This document shows positions 1 through 9,915 of a stretch of 64,000 nucleotides of DNA, piece by piece. The notes under the pieces were generated by a model. It ran no database searches and was not told the origin of the DNA. It saw only the letters and a program-made list of their open reading frames with translations. Made by a program: the position numbers and the translations under genes. The DNA comes from Shinisaurus crocodilurus (taxonomy: Eukaryota > Chordata > Lepidosauria > Squamata > Shinisauridae), in the NCBI GenBank assembly GCA_021292165.1, contig CM037876.1:315050803-315114802 (forward strand), written 5' to 3'. The stretch's first letter is position 1; each line of letters opens with the position of its first letter.

Positions 1-251
1 CCCTCTCCAGACATTTGAAGTACATTAAATGTGTGAGTAAAAGAAGCTGCTACAGTCAAGAAAGGCAGAGATTTCTCACTTTCTACTTTCAGGCAGGATG
101 GATGATTGAAAACACAACCCCCTGCGCAAATGTGATGGAATCACATCAGCTGCCCATGGCACCTTCTTTGTCACCGCTGTCAGAAACTTAAACTGAACTC
201 TCGTTTCCCCCCCGAAAGCTTGGGGCGATGTGAAATGTGTATTTCCTTTTT

Positions 252-254
<3 letters not shown>
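1..254. other. No feature recognised
   Basis: I see no repeat family, exon signal or structured element in this leading stretch. Short reading frames here have no recognisable motif. Confidence 0.5.

Positions 255-288
<34 letters not shown>
255..288. repeat. (GA)n microsatellite
   Basis: Uninterrupted GA dinucleotides for about 34 bases. The serine/leucine-rich minus-strand reading frame across it is a by-product of the repeat, not a gene. Confidence 0.95.
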
Positions 289-289
<1 letters not shown>

Positions 290-293
<4 letters not shown>

Positions 294-845
294 TTCAATG
301 TTCAAGATGGAACTTGACAAAAGCAGGCCAAGGTTTATTCTGATGAGGAGGAGAAATCTTCCAGGTTAAAGCACGCACAAGGGATGTCTCAGGACTTGGA
401 AGGTATGTCTGTGGAGATATTCCTTTATCCTTAGCACTGAAACAAAGTTTTGTTTATATGTAAAATTCATTGAACTTCTCACATGATCAACGATGTGGAT
501 TAGATCAGCTCAAAAGTCAGATCATGATGACAGCCTGTGTCCATCTCCGTTCTCTTGTCCTGCATCAAGCTGTGACATTATTCACATGTTGCAGGTGAGT
601 CTTAGGCAGATTCATGGAAGAGGAGGCTATCAGTGGCTCCCAGTCATGATGGCTATATACTACCACTACTATCAGAGGCAGTATGCCTACGTACACTAGT
701 TCCTGGGGAACATGAGTGGGAGGGTGCTGGCACACTCATGTCCTGCTATGGTTGTGCTGACACTGGGAAGTCGGGCTGGTTTGAGCTCGACAGACTTCCT
801 GCCCACTTCCGATCTGCTGATCGGAAGCGGGCCGAGTCGGGGCAG
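290..845. other. Unassigned stretch with a small palindrome
   Basis: No coding or known repeat signal. Near 800-826 a short inverted repeat pairs CACTTCCGATC with GATCGGAAGCG around a 4-base loop. It lies just outside the larger foldback element that follows and may be a separate MITE remnant. Confidence 0.4.
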
Positions 846-852
846 GGGTTCT

Positions 853-1229
853 GCAGACTTCCGTCTCTAAGACGGGCTGCAGTTCGCGCATTTTTTAAAA
901 AAATGCTAAGGAAAATTGAGCAAATGGTGCTAATTGCGCAATTTGCATAACTTTTTGCAATTTGCATCAATCACAGTATTTTGCATGTTTTGCACAAATC
1001 AGCACCTGAAAAGCACGTCTGCATAAAATTGGCTGAGTTGCGCAAATGGCCCTACATCCACGTGCCTTTTTGGTGCTGATTTGCGCAAAACATGCACAAT
1101 ACCATGATTTACACAATTTGCATAAAGTCAGGCAAATTGCGTAAAGTTACACAAATTCATACTAATAGTGCCATTTGCTCAAATGTCCTTAATGTCAAAC
1201 TGTGGCCAGTCTTAGAGACGGAAGTCTGC
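853..1229. mobile_element. Foldback (long inverted repeat) MITE-like element
   Basis: The ends are exact inverted copies: GCAGACTTCCGTCTCTAAGA on the left and its complement at 1210-1229. Homology continues inward for most of each ~185-bp arm, with repeated TTGCGCAAAT/ATTTGCGCAA motifs and CAGCACC near the centre. There is no reading frame for a transposase. The structure fits a non-autonomous DNA transposon; superfamily and target-site duplication are not clear. Confidence 0.75.
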
Positions 1230-1589
1230 AAGCTGGCTCAACTTGCATCATCGACGTGAGTTGGCAACAGCACAGGGCTGATTTTCATCCCCGTATTGGA
1301 TTCCTCACACATCCCTATAGTCCCTATGTCCTCCTTTTGAGCTTAAGTTCTTCGTTTTGGGAATGCCTGCCGCAAGAGGATAAGAGGATAATATCAACCC
1401 CAGTCACCAGTTCCATCCCCTACCCCCCTGTGAGAGATGTTTCTCAGCTTTCTTCCTTATTTATATTACTTGCTAAAGGCACAAACGTTGGCAAACATTA
1501 CAGATGAAGGCATGTGTGGGACATGCCATGGGCAACGTGAGACAAGCCTCCAGCAAACTGACTCACAGACTGAGGGATGTGTGTGAACA

Positions 1590-1960
1590 AGGGATGTCAA
1601 TGTTCACCCAGATTCTCCGACCATCGGCCTGCTGCTCAGCACTCAGGTTGCGATCTCTGTTCATTTTGTGTGAACGGGCAAATGGCGTGAAAAAAAACAT
1701 GATCGAAATGTGAAAGTTGCACAAAAGTATCTCAAATTTGCACACATTTCCAAATTTCCCCTGTAGACTACACAGTGTGAAATGGGGCATTTTTAAAGTT
1801 GTGCAATTGCAGATTTTTCTAACTCGAGCAGATATTTGAGGATTTGTGATCATTTTCAGAGAACACGTTCTCTTGGCATTCTCCTGGCATTCAGCATTGT
1901 GAACAGGGCATGCTCTCACATTGGTGCTCTCAACACCAATGAAATCCCCATATTTCCCTA
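1590..1960 (+). repeat. AT-rich dispersed repeat, family C
   Basis: This stretch shares an ordered set of motifs with 30550-31020 and 40535-40870: AGATTCTCCGA, a GTGTGAAnGGG block, GTGAAAGTTGCACAAAA, a TAGACTA-AGTGTG block and GGATTTGTGAnCATTTT. The copies are diverged and non-coding. The family is probably a non-autonomous DNA transposon, but I did not find clean termini. Confidence 0.5.
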
Positions 1961-2051
1961 CCCAGAGCCATTGTCGGGGTGGGTAATGCAGCTTGTTTGT
2001 GTACGAGGGCTTGAGCCTCGTGTGCTGGTTTATGACCAGTGTTGTATGAGC

Positions 2052-2155
2052 CAGGGATGTTGAAGAGTCCTTGGTCTCGAGTCACGAGTCGAGTCACGAG
2101 TCTTTGGACCCAAGTCTCGAGTCCGAGTCCGAGTCCTTGGTCCAAAATGGTGACT
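2052..2155 (+). mobile_element. CGAGT-rich hAT-like element, left part only
   Basis: Starts CAGGGATGTTGA and consists of overlapping CGAGTC/GAGTCACGAGT motifs. It matches 9916 onward over about 105 bases with few differences. The copy stops where a CR1 begins at about 2156, so the CR1 appears to have landed in or replaced the rest. Confidence 0.75.
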
Positions 2156-2726
2156 CACATCCCTTCAAATACTGGAAGTATCTCAACATTACAGATAAAG
2201 GCATCTTGAGTACTGTGTCCAGTTCTGGGCACCTCATTTTAACAAGGACATAGAGAAACTGGAGAGGGTTCAGAGGAGGGCAACAAGGATGATAAAGGGA
2301 CTGGAAACAAGGCCCTATGAGGAGAGACTGAAAGAACTGGGCATGTTTAGCCTTCAGAAGAGGAGACTGAGGGGAGATATGATCGCACTCTTCCAGTATT
2401 TGAAGGGATGTCACACAGAGGAGGGCAAAGATCTCTTCTCGTTCATCCCAGTTTGCAGGACACGGAATAATGGGCTCAAGGTACAGGAACATAGATTCCA
2501 CCTAAACATCAGGAAAAATTTCCTGACTGTCAGAGCAATAAGACAATGGAATCAACTACCTAGGGAGGTGGTGGGCTCTCCCACTCTGGAGGCATTCAAG
2601 GTGCGGCTGGACAGACATCTGTCAGAGATGCTTTGACCTGGATTCCTGCATTGAGCAGGGGGTTGGACTCGATGGCCTTGTAGGCCCCTTCCAACTCTAC
2701 TTTTCTATGATTCTATGATTCTATGT
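2156..2726 (+). mobile_element. CR1 LINE 3' end with apparent 5' inversion
   Basis: From about 2200 the DNA is the 3' end of a CR1 retrotransposon. An open 115-residue fragment (2289-2636) carries the CR1 ORF2 C-terminal landmarks [32 protein letters not shown] and WNQLPREVV. It is followed by the short 3' UTR and an (ATTCTATG)n tail ending near 2725. The first 25 or so bases (2157-2181) are an inverted copy of 2390-2410, as expected when a LINE inserts by twin priming. No endonuclease or catalytic RT core is present, so the copy is dead on arrival. Confidence 0.9.
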
Positions 2727-2759
2727 TGTGCGAACCCGGCCACTGTCATCTTTTCAATG

Positions 2760-2975
2760 CCAGGTTAACACCTTCCTCTGCTCCCCTGGCATTTGTCAGC
2801 ATGTGGCAAGGTTTTGTAATGGGTCCTGAGATTTTTATTGATGATTTTTAAAATTGTTTTATATTTTTGTATGCATGATTTTACATTATATCATTATATT
2901 GTGTGTTTAGGCTTTCGGTCTTTGTAAACCACTGGGAGAGCTTTGGCTACTGGGTAGTATAGAAATGTATACCAG
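2760..2975 (+). mobile_element. LINE 3' tail (family V)
   Basis: A T-rich 3' region ends in TTTGTAAACCACTGGGAGAG and GGCTACTGGGTAGTATAGAA. The same closing motif (GAGAGCTTyGGCTAyTGGGyrGTATAGAAAT) occurs inverted at about 62610-62680 and in part at 55548-55580. This looks like the 3' UTR of an L2-related non-LTR element. No coding part is visible. Confidence 0.55.
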
Positions 2976-2984
2976 CCCATTTGA

Positions 2985-3365
2985 AAATGGTGAGTGGGGT
3001 GTGGGGCGAGGTTGTTGTCATTGTTGTTTTTCCCCCAGGTCATATTTTTAAAGGGTTCATGGGGGCAGGCTTACCACTGCTGGTAGGGGATGATGGGTTT
3101 CCTCTTTTTTTTAAAAAAAAAACTTCTTTTTTTCCTCTCAGCAATTGCTGGCTGGTGGCTGCCATTTTCCCCCCAGAATGCCCTGGAGTCAGTGGGAGCA
3201 ACCATTTTTTTGTGGTGGCTGCCAACCCCGCCCCCCCCCCCCCCCCCGGAATAATGCTGCAAATTGGGCAGTCAGGGGGGAAAAACGGTTCTCTAATTCA
3301 AAGTTAGATTTGTTTGTCATTCTTAAAACAGTAAAAGAGGGGAAAGACACCACTCTTCTCTTCAC
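2985..3365. other. Low-complexity stretch
   Basis: Poly(T)/poly(A) tracts near 3100-3135 and a run of about 17 C at 3231-3247. Nothing codes and no repeat family is recognised. Confidence 0.5.
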
Positions 3366-3835
3366 GACAGGGATGTGTGGATGAGCAAAACTTGAACTCA
3401 CCGAAGTTCTCTGAATTCCATCTTGAAGCTCGTTCCAACTTGAGTCCATATCAGATTGCGAGCTTTGTTTTTTTCCCTTTTCACATGAAAATCCATCTGT
3501 GTTTTCGTGTGTATTTTTCCAAATGTACTCATCAGTTGTGGGCATCATCGAAATGTACGCATTCTTCTTCCACTGAATATTTGTTCACATTTTTCAAAAG
3601 TATGCATTTTTTTTCATGCACATTTTTCAAATTTACACATGCTGTTGAACACATTTTTTGGGTCCATGAATCACATTGCAAACTTGGAAATGTATAGATT
3701 TTAACTGCAGATTGCAGCTGAGTCTGTGTTTGGTCTGAAAGGCGAGAACTGCGTAACTCCTGGTCGAAAATGAACTGAACTGAAGTTCTCATACATTCCG
3801 ACTTCACGAAGGTATGCTCACCAGCCTGAACCCTT
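3366..3835. repeat. AT-rich dispersed repeat, family C/D
   Basis: Repeated words such as ACATTTTTCAAA, TGCATTTTTTTTCATGCACA and AAGTTCTCAnACATTCC resemble the AT-rich repeats at 19085-19450 and 31150-31620. The left end (AAGTTCTCTGAATT) and right end (AACTGAAGTTCTCATAC) look weakly complementary in layout. Non-coding. Confidence 0.4.
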
Positions 3836-4658
3836 AAAACACACATACACAAGTCACCCCCAGTTTTGGGGGTCCATTTTTCCCCTGCTCCTTAAAATTT
3901 GGGCATTAACCACGGAATAAGGAAGGAAAGTTTAATTTTGAATAAGAAATCTGTACATGCTCCTAAGAAGAAGCATGCCGTGTTTGATGAACACAGAATC
4001 TTATTCAAATTTCTGAGACAGAGAACATCTAGGAGAAACAGGACTCAGTTCATAATACATCCAAGCATGACAAGCTGGAGAATTTGATTATATACACACT
4101 TATCAGGTAGCTGCTGCAGGTGATGTGAGATCCCAGGCATAGGAGGCAACATTTGGATTCTTGGACCTGATACAAGGCAGCTTCCTGTGCTTGACCAGGT
4201 AATATGAATCACGTATTCATGACACAATATTTGAGGCTTGCTGAAGGCAGCACAGTAATCAAGAAGTGACCGCAGGATGTGTCCAGCACAAACCTTCCTA
4301 CAAATCAGGTCTGTGTATTCAGCCTTTTGGCAAGCTAAAAAAATAAACCCCCCAGATCAGTGTTCCATGAACTCCGGCTGCATATTTCATCTGTTAATAA
4401 GACATGGATGCTAAAACATCCGAATTGAGCTTGACAAACTTGTTTGCAGTTGGCTCCTGCCCAGAGGGTGGCGCAGACGATCAGCCTGTGCCAGGCAGGC
4501 AGCGTGCCCTGCTGCTCGGATGAAAGCGTGCGCACGGCAAAGGGGATGGGGCAAGGATGCACCTGTTTGCAAGGATCAAAGGGTTCGGAGTGTGCCGGGG
4601 GGCTCGGGCTAAGACAAATTGCTTGGGGAGATGCCGGAAGCATAGAAGCCACGTGTCT
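3836..4658. other. Mostly unassigned; possible short SINE tail
   Basis: Around 4160-4195 the words ATACAAGGCAGCTTCCTGTG resemble the 3' part of the tRNA-Ala-like SINE found elsewhere in the window. From 4440 the DNA becomes GC-richer but shows no convincing exon. Confidence 0.35.
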
Positions 4659-4666
4659 GTCTAACA

Positions 4667-4801
4667 CAGTGTTCGCCAACCTTGGGTCCCCAGATGTTTT
4701 TGGCCTACAACTCCCAGCATGCCCCAGCCAGCGTAGCTGGCTGGGGCATGCTGGGAGTTGTAGGCCAGAAACATCTGGGGACCCAAGGTTGGAGAACACT
4801 G
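4667..4801. mobile_element. Palindromic hAT-type MITE (MITE1), copy 1
   Basis: A 135-bp near-perfect palindrome. It opens CAGTGTTC, contains GGTCCCCAGATGTTTTTGGC and CCCAGCATGCCCCAGCCAGC, and then reads back in reverse complement to GAACACTG. It is flanked by the perfect 8-bp direct repeat GTCTAACA (4659-4666 and 4802-4809). TIR plus 8-bp TSD fits the hAT superfamily. No coding capacity, so a transposase would have to act in trans. Confidence 0.93.
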
Positions 4802-5298
4802 GTCTAACAGCTCTCACGTGCTAGATGGAAAAGTAAGCTGACCTCCTTGACCCCCTGCTTCTGGCATCGCGACCCCCTCCGCCAGCGCCACCCAGAGCCT
4901 CGGGCCTGCCCTCCGCCACGTAGCAGATGGGAGGCAGTTGTAGGCCAAAAACATCTGGGGACCCAAGGTTGGAGAACACTGGTCTAACAGCTCTCACGTG
5001 CTAGATGGAAAAGTAAGCTGACCTCCTTGACCCCCTGCTTCTGGCATCGTGACCCCCTCCGCCAGCGCCACCCAGAGCCTCGGGCCTGCCCTCCACCACG
5101 TAGCAGATGGGAGGCAGTTGTAGGCCAAAAACATCTGGGGACCCAAGGTTGGAGAACACTGGTCTAACAGCTCTCACGTGCTAGATGGAAAAGTAAGCTG
5201 ACCTCCTTGACCCCCTGCTTCTGGCATCGTGACCCCCTCCGCCAGCGCCACCCAGACCCTCAGGCCTGCCCTCCGCCACGTAGCAGATGGGAGGCAGT
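4756..5298. repeat. Three-unit tandem array of 180 bp
   Basis: Three units of exactly 180 bp (4756-4935, 4936-5115, 5116-5295) plus a 3-base remainder. Each unit begins inside the right arm of MITE1 copy 1 (AGTTGTAGGCC...) and runs through the MITE end, its TSD and about 125 bp of GC-rich flank to GGGAGGC. Units differ at only a few positions, for example CATCGCG versus CATCGTG and GAGCCTCGG versus GACCCTCAG. The junction shares AGT, which suggests microhomology-mediated tandem duplication after the MITE inserted. Confidence 0.95.
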
Positions 5299-5890
5299 CT
5301 GCCCGCTCGCCCTCTCACGGCGACGGCACCAAGCAGAGCTGTGGATCAGTGTGCCACTGGCAGCTGCGTTCCCCAGGACTGCCTCTTTAGTTGCGCTGGC
5401 CTGGCCCCTCCCCCAGCCCGCATGCATCAAGGGCAGGACCAGCGCAGTGAAGAGATCACGGTGCTGCTGGTGAACCCACCCGGGCATGTGGGCCCGGAGC
5501 TTCGTGGAGCGCCGCTGCCGCCCTTTGCCACCCAAACCCCGCTTCCCCCAGCAGCTCAGGGGTAGCAGCAGCGGCAGCAGTAATGAGCCTGCCAGCAACG
5601 CTCTCTTGAAGGTGCTGGCTCTCCCCCCTGAAGCACACGTGTCCGGAGGGAGCGGGGAGGTCATGAAGAGGGCTGTGCTGGCACCCTGCAAACAGGCCCG
5701 GAACCCCACTCAGGCCTATGGCTGGGTGCAGCCGGCCCAGCAGCCCTCTCGGCCGCGCAGCTGATCGACGCCAGCAGCAGGGGGAGCGTGGCCACGTGTC
5801 CTCTCTCTTGCAGCCTTTCTGTCTGAAGGGCTACCCGAGAGGATTGTCCTTCATTTTGAGAACACCCTCTGTTCTGTTGGAAGGGCTGTC
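5299..5890 (+). other. GC-rich coding-like stretch, identity unknown
   Basis: GC-rich DNA with two overlapping plus-strand frames. One (5287-5565) ends after ITVLLVNPPGHVGPELRG. The other (5486-5764) contains SSSGSSNEPASNALLKVLAL and EVMKRAVLAPCKQA. They could be one sequence with a frameshift near 5560. No splice signals or domain are recognised, and no protein family comes to mind. It could be a processed pseudogene, an old exon or simply CpG-rich non-coding DNA. Confidence 0.3.
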
Positions 5891-6114
5891 CAGTCTAAGC
5901 CTGGTTTAAAGATTAAAAGAAAAGCAAGGAACCAGAAGGAAGATGTAGCCTTGAAGCTGCCCATCAGCAGCACCTGGACAGCAGATCGAGCCCGGCACGC
6001 AGCCCCCCACTTGGTCACAGTCTTCCGCATCGTGATGAGCTGTACCGTACTCCTACTTAAATTATAGTAATTATTCCTAAATGTGCATCTATAAATATAA
6101 ATTATAAATTACCG
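5890..6114 (-). repeat. Dispersed repeat, family A (inverted copy)
   Basis: Reads as the reverse complement of parts of 8640-8850. Shared landmarks are AGCACCTGGACAGCAG, TAAATTATAGTAATTATTCC and GTGCATCTATAAATAT. Family A occurs at least four times in the window and has no reading frame. Its class is not known to me. Confidence 0.6.
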
Positions 6115-6250
6115 CAGTGTTCTCCAACCTTGAGTCCCCAGATGATTTTGGCCTACAAAATCCAAGCATGCCCCAGCCAGCTACGCTGGCTGGGGCATGC
6201 TGGGAGTTGTAGGCCAAAAACATCTGGGGACCCAAGGTTGGAGAACACTG
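6115..6250. mobile_element. Palindromic hAT-type MITE (MITE1), copy 2
   Basis: The same 135-136-bp palindrome as at 4667. Flanks AATTACCG (6107-6114) and AATTACCT (6251-6258) form an 8-bp TSD with one mismatch. A few substitutions fall in the left arm (GAGTCCCCAGATGATT), while the right arm keeps the family sequence. It is inserted at the edge of a family A repeat. Confidence 0.92.
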
Positions 6251-6474
6251 AATTACCTTATGCATTTTTTGTGCCACCCCGGGCCCGCTTTTGTCCTCTC
6301 CTCTTTAGTAATGCATGTTCTCCTTTTTGGTGAAGTGTAACTGGCCACCCTAGGGTGGGGCTTCCCGGCGCCCTGCCATTTGCCAAAGTATGTCCTGTGC
6401 TGGGATCAGGCCCAGATCATAGGCTGTACTTCAGAGGTCATTGACATACTTGGCATGCAGCAGGTCCTGGATTT

Positions 6475-7270
6475 ATTCCTTGGTGAACCTAATGCAAGGA
6501 TCTCAACTCAGCTTGAAAACTGTGGAAGACCAGCAACCGGGTCTTCTGCGTGAGTTCGGCACTTAACGGGTTAACCGGCACTGAGATACAGCCCGTCAAG
6601 GGGATATTACATGAGTAAAACTCAACTGCGTCTTAAAAAGCACACAAGTCCATTCACATCAAAGAATAGACACTTTATTTACTATAGGTTAATGGAGCGG
6701 AACTAATAGACTTCTAGGAATACTACAACATACACAAACTAGGTCGCGTGACCTCAAATGACTGAATGAATTGGTTCCCAGGCTAGTGTACTGCAGCAAT
6801 GAGTTACCTTAGACCAGAGACTCTACGACTCCCCGCTTCTAGCCTGGATCCGAGCCGCCGTGCTCGGGGAAGAGAACTGCTTGACCCAGCCGGTGCTGGT
6901 TTTGGAAGGTGTTCACCCGCCCGTGTTCCCCACAACCCCCGTGGAGAAGGCAGAGGGGTTTTCTACCCTGCACGCCCCCTCCCCGCCCCTGGGTGATCAG
7001 GTGGGCTTATTCCTGCCCCTTTACGATCAGGTGGGCTTATTCCTGCCCGGGAACAGGTGGCGCCTTTGGGCTTATCATGCCCTCTGAGAATACTTAGCAG
7101 CTCTTTGAGACTGCCCTGCCCTTCCTGATGGTCCATGCTTCTTCTTGTGGATTCGGGCCGGATGTGCCCCATTGAGGATATGCGTGCTACCTGTCTGGCC
7201 AGTCCTGCATCTCCTCCCCCCCCCCGTGGGGATTATGCAGACAGGGGTTGCCAGGGGAAAGCTACGTGTG
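6475..7270 (-). other. Unassigned; possible old LTR on the minus strand
   Basis: On the minus strand an AATAAAGTGTCTA polyadenylation-like motif occurs at about 6665-6677. Upstream of it in that orientation is GC-rich DNA with a ~30-bp tandem duplication (GATCAGGTGGGCTTATTCC at 6994 and 7024). That layout could be an LTR, but I found no paired ends or TSD. Confidence 0.25.
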
Positions 7271-7537
7271 GTTACCAAGGTGAAAACTGGGTCAGGGTTC
7301 GTGTCACTGTGTGTGTGTGTTCAGGCTTTCTCCACAAAAACATCTCTGCCCGAGAGAGTCTGAAAATCTGTTTTGCCCCATTCATATAAGTATATGAAAT
7401 ATAAGTACATGGGTACATCAGATCTGCACAACACCTGGCCCACCAAGCCAAATGCAACCAGCAGGCCATCTATGGTGGCCCACCAAGAACTCAGTAAGGC
7501 TTCCATTTTTGTTCTTGCCTGGGACTGGATAAATGGG

Positions 7538-7940
7538 GAAGCGGAATATCGGTGGTCAATATAAGAGGTTTAAAGATGTTCATAAGGCTAATCTAAAAAA
7601 ATGCAATATAAACATCGAAAACTGGGAAGCTCTGGCCCATGAACGATCTAAATGGAGGTTGGCCTTTCACAAAGGTTCCATGGACTTTGAGGAAGCCCGA
7701 GCGCAAGGCGAAAGGGAGAAACGTGCTAAGCGAAAAGCACGTCAAATGAATCCTTTACAGGACCATCTTCTATCTGGTAACCTGTGTCCTCACTGTGGGA
7801 AGCTGTGTGGATCTAGAATTGGCCTCCACAGTCACTTACGGACCCATCGCTAGAGTCTACACAATCTTCTTTAGAATTTCCTCCTTTTATCCCGGAAGAC
7901 AATCTTACTCGGTCACGAGTGATCGCCTGATGATGATGAA
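7538..7940 (+). mobile_element. Non-LTR retrotransposon 3' fragment with C2H2 finger
   Basis: The C-terminal end of a LINE polyprotein, open from about 7533 to 7853. It contains GGQYKRFKDVHKANLKKCNI, WEALAHERSKWRLAFHKGS and a basic EREKRAKRKARQM stretch. It ends in one C2H2 zinc finger (C-x2-C-x12-H-x3-H, starting CPHCGKLCGSRIGL) followed by HLRTHR and a stop. The 3' UTR is about 85 bases and finishes in a short (GATGAT) tail. The RT catalytic core is missing. The clade is uncertain, as similar C-termini occur in several RTE/R1-like groups. Closely related copies lie at 20565, 37953 and 56768. Confidence 0.85.
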
Positions 7941-8345
7941 ATGGGGCAGAGTGTTTCCAGCACCTGGCAGGTCACAATCCATGGCAGGTGGGTGCCATTT
8001 GGCTTGGCGGGTCACAAGTCATGCAGCCCTGTGTTCAAGGAATCCATGAGTTGATTATCTTCTTTGCCTTCCTGAAATAAAGTCTATGTGCAACGGGGAA
8101 GTCAGACTCCATCTGGTTAGGCCGTTGGCCCATAAAAGAAGCTGAAACGTTTTCCATCAGGTTTTCTAATGAAGATTGAATGTGTTGCAAAATGACTGAG
8201 ACAGTTTGGCTGGCATCAGTTAGGAAAGCTCAGAGTTTCCCCCTTGCCATGTCCCGGCCCTCTGCTTGCTACATCAAATGCAGAGTCAGGACATCCATCA
8301 AATTCCTTGAAGACTTCAACAGTGCTAAAGCAACTCACACAAATC
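7941..8345. other. No feature recognised
   Basis: No known repeat or exon signal is seen between the LINE fragment and the GT microsatellite. Confidence 0.4.
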
Positions 8346-8348
8346 ATG

Positions 8349-8349
<1 letters not shown>

Positions 8350-8384
<35 letters not shown>
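8350..8384. repeat. (GT)n microsatellite
   Basis: About 17 uninterrupted GT units. Confidence 0.95.
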
Positions 8385-8386
<2 letters not shown>

Positions 8387-8544
8387 ACTAGCTGTTTGTC
8401 CAGGCTGGACCATGGTTGGACCATCAGGAGACTGATGAGTCAGGAGATGGGAACCAGGAACTGCAGGGCAAGCAAGCAGTTCGGACTGAAGAGCCAGTCA
8501 GAAACAAATCAGGAGACGGGTTCAAGGAACAAGTAAGGTGAGGA

Positions 8545-8870
8545 CAAAGGTGGCCACGGACGAATGCATTGCCCTGAAGAGAGGAAATGCACCACCAGAA
8601 AAGAGGAGACACATTTGCATATGCTAATTCATATCTATAGATGCAAGTTTAGAAGTAGTTGCTATAATTTAAAATAGGAATGCAATGCACCTGGTCATAG
8701 TGGGGAAGACTGGCCAGGTGACTTTTGGGTCTGCAGCTCAGCCTGCTGTCCAGGTGGTCACTGCTGATGGGCACCTGCAAGGCCCAGCTCTTCCATCTTA
8801 GGGATCTTTATCTGGACTGGGCAGCCCTTCAAAAAGAGGGACGTCCATTCCAAAATAGCACACACACGTA
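8545..8870 (+). repeat. Dispersed repeat, family A
   Basis: Reference copy of family A in this window. Ordered landmarks are GTGGCCAC, GAGGAAATGCACCACCAGAA, ATTTGCATATGCTAATTCAT, TATAATTTAAAATAGGAATG, AGCCTGCTGTCCAGGTGG and GGGCAGCCCTTCAAA. Similar order at 18052-18375 and, in part, at 62505-62790. Non-coding. The GGCCAC/GTGGCC words near both ends could be degraded terminal repeats. Confidence 0.65.
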
Positions 8871-9359
8871 CACCTTAGTCAGAACCGTAAGAGCACATCA
8901 GAACTGAAGCAGGAGGCAGGATTGAGGAGCAAGCCCATAGAATGGCTGGATCATGGGCAGTTGGCCAGGTGATCCCCAAGACGACTGGGAAATGGGGAGA
9001 ACTGGGAAACGGGTAGTTGGTCTGCAGTTTCTCCCGAGGACCCAACGCAACTAGAGTACAGGTTACTTTGGCTACAGGTCCAGGTGACCAAGTCAAGCTA
9101 GCTGCCCATCCCCTTCACTGGGATGGAAACAGCTTTGGTATATGTGAGGATCTTCAGGGCCTCAGCAAAGTCCAGGCCCATGAAGCTGAAGAAGGCTTCT
9201 GAATCTACCAAAACCACCATTGGTATCAGCAACTCTGCAGGGTGGGGGATCTGAGAAAGGATCAGGAAGTGTGCATGCACTGTGTCTGCCCTAGCCAGGC
9301 TCTTGCTACCCTGGCTGGGGGGCTGTCAGTTTATCAGCCCTGGCTTTGGCTGGTGCTTA
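8871..9359. other. No feature recognised
   Basis: Moderately GC-rich DNA without an identifiable repeat or exon. Confidence 0.4.
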
Positions 9360-9903
9360 TGTTGGGATATCAACAACATGCTGTGAGTTTTTTGTTTATG
9401 GTACAAGTGGTACTAGCTTTCCTGGACAGGATGTTTTCGTCTGGGCCGCACAGTTTGTTGACATTAGCTATTCCTGCCTGGCCGTTTCTGCTAATGCGTG
9501 GGAAATGAGCTATGTGAACCAGAGTCATGTGACTTGTTCTTGTGACATGCTGTGCTGTTCAGACAGAAACCATTATTAGCAGAAGGGCTGCTGCTCTTTG
9601 CATCATCATAATCTCTCTCTTTGATGGTGGGGTGAAGTTCTTCTCTCCACTGGACTTTTGCTTGCTATGCTTTTGTACTCTGCACATGGACTGTATCTAT
9701 GGAATGTATACTCTGTAATGCTTGCTTTGAATAAGTAAATAAACAGGTAGAATAGACCTCCTCATGTCTACAGAGTGATTCCTGAGTCCTGGATTAACCT
9801 GCAACTGGGGGAGCTGAACACTGCTGCGTGAGAGAGCTGATACTCTGCTTGCTGTGTGTGGAAAGCCAAGGCTAGCGCACGGATTACAATTTTCCATTCA
9901 ACA
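9360..9903 (+). mobile_element. LTR-like sequence, family L
   Basis: The sequence around 9655-9800 (GCTTGCTATGC, TGTACTCTGCACATGGACTG, GAATGTATACTCTGTA, AGTAAATAAACAGGTAGAAT) is shared with the minus strand of 36845-36965. AATAAA sits about 150 bp before the right edge, as in an LTR R region. Suggested ends TGTTGG and CCAACA-like CAACA are weak and I see no TSD, so the boundaries are estimates. Confidence 0.5.
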
Positions 9904-9915
9904 CGAACAGCTTAG

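Noticed and set aside
76..294. Minus-strand frame with a serine/leucine repeat
   Set aside because: It is produced by the (GA)n microsatellite and has no other coding support.
2060..2160. CGAGT repeats as a CRISPR-like or satellite array
   Set aside because: Spacing is irregular, there are no spacers, and the block has transposon ends with a TSD in the copy at 9916.
2289..2636. Open 115-residue frame as a possible host gene
   Set aside because: It is the C-terminal end of CR1 ORF2, followed by the CR1 3' tail.
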